A stretch of DNA of 64,000 nt from Amphiduros pacificus (Eukaryota; Annelida; Polychaeta; Phyllodocida; Hesionidae), in NCBI GenBank assembly GCA_949316495.1, contig OX439004.1, forward strand, positions 43,386,447 to 43,450,446. Reading direction: 5' to 3'. The notes under the pieces were generated by a model. That model did no database searches. It saw nothing but the letters and a program-made list of their open reading frames with translations, and was not told the DNA's origin. Made by a program: the position numbers and the translations under genes. Positions 63,886 to 64,000 of this stretch are shown here, one piece after another. The first letter of the stretch is position 1; each line of letters starts with the position of its first letter.

Positions 63886-64000
63886 TATCTCAACTTGTGA
63901 CTGGTTGTCAGTCATATCTGGTTGTGACTCATGTCTGGATATCACACGTGTCTGGTTGTCACTTGTGTCTGGTTGTGACTCATGTCTGGATATCACACGT
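63886..64000 (+). repeat. 17-bp-based tandem repeat, cut by window end
   Basis: Units CTGGTTGTGACTCATGT, CTGGATATCACACGTGT and CTGGTTGTCACTTGTGT alternate, so the apparent higher-order period is about 51 bp. The array continues to the right of the window. Confidence 0.85.

Overview
This is a gene-poor, AT-rich metazoan nuclear window. It has no bacterial-style operons; the genes that can be supported have GT-AG introns. It is filled with tRNA-derived SINEs, non-LTR retrotransposons, satellites and (AT)n tracts. The SINE 3' tail, ending in CAAA repeats after a conserved body, resembles repeats common in molluscs, so a mollusc (perhaps a gastropod) is my best guess. The sequence does not prove it.

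Region by region. 1-1.08 kb: end of a 177-bp satellite with an alternating two-unit order. 1.1-5.6 kb: SINE debris and (AT)n. 5.6-9.6 kb: three tandem families (27 bp, about 175 bp, 19 bp), the last one split by a 635-bp unique segment. 9.8-10.0 kb: a small secreted-peptide ORF on the minus strand with a partial Kazal-like pattern. 11.1-13.0 kb: a 5'-truncated LINE carrying a SINE and a perfect fold-back. 13-24 kb: interspersed repeats, minisatellites and SINEs. 26.3-28.5 kb: gene A (plus strand), a two-exon secreted prohormone-like protein. 30-33 kb: minisatellite and a very degraded LINE. 34-41 kb: a nearly full-length CR1/L2-type LINE whose ORF1 ends in a KH domain and which has an extra coding segment between ORF1 and ORF2. 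42.8-43.2 kb: a foldback element. 44.2-46.0 kb: a pair of 473-bp near-identical direct repeats. 48.3-51.5 kb: gene B (minus strand), a secreted polybasic prohormone with an identifiable promoter and a dense CAGCTG E-box cluster. 55-59 kb: three related minisatellite blocks. 61.7-62.2 kb and 63.9-64 kb: further minisatellites.

The most interesting host content is the tail-to-tail pair A and B. Both have a signal-peptide exon, a phase-1 intron, then an exon with convertase-type basic sites. Both then carry the same short pattern: a basic site, S-[VA]-x-[WF]-[LM]-L-x-x-A-[IL]-[RK]-[ML]-C, and later a second Cys followed by (L)RG. I infer that they are diverged paralogous peptide-hormone precursors of an unrecognised family. 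The most interesting mobile-element content is the LINE with a KH-domain ORF1. Nothing here was checked by alignment or database search.
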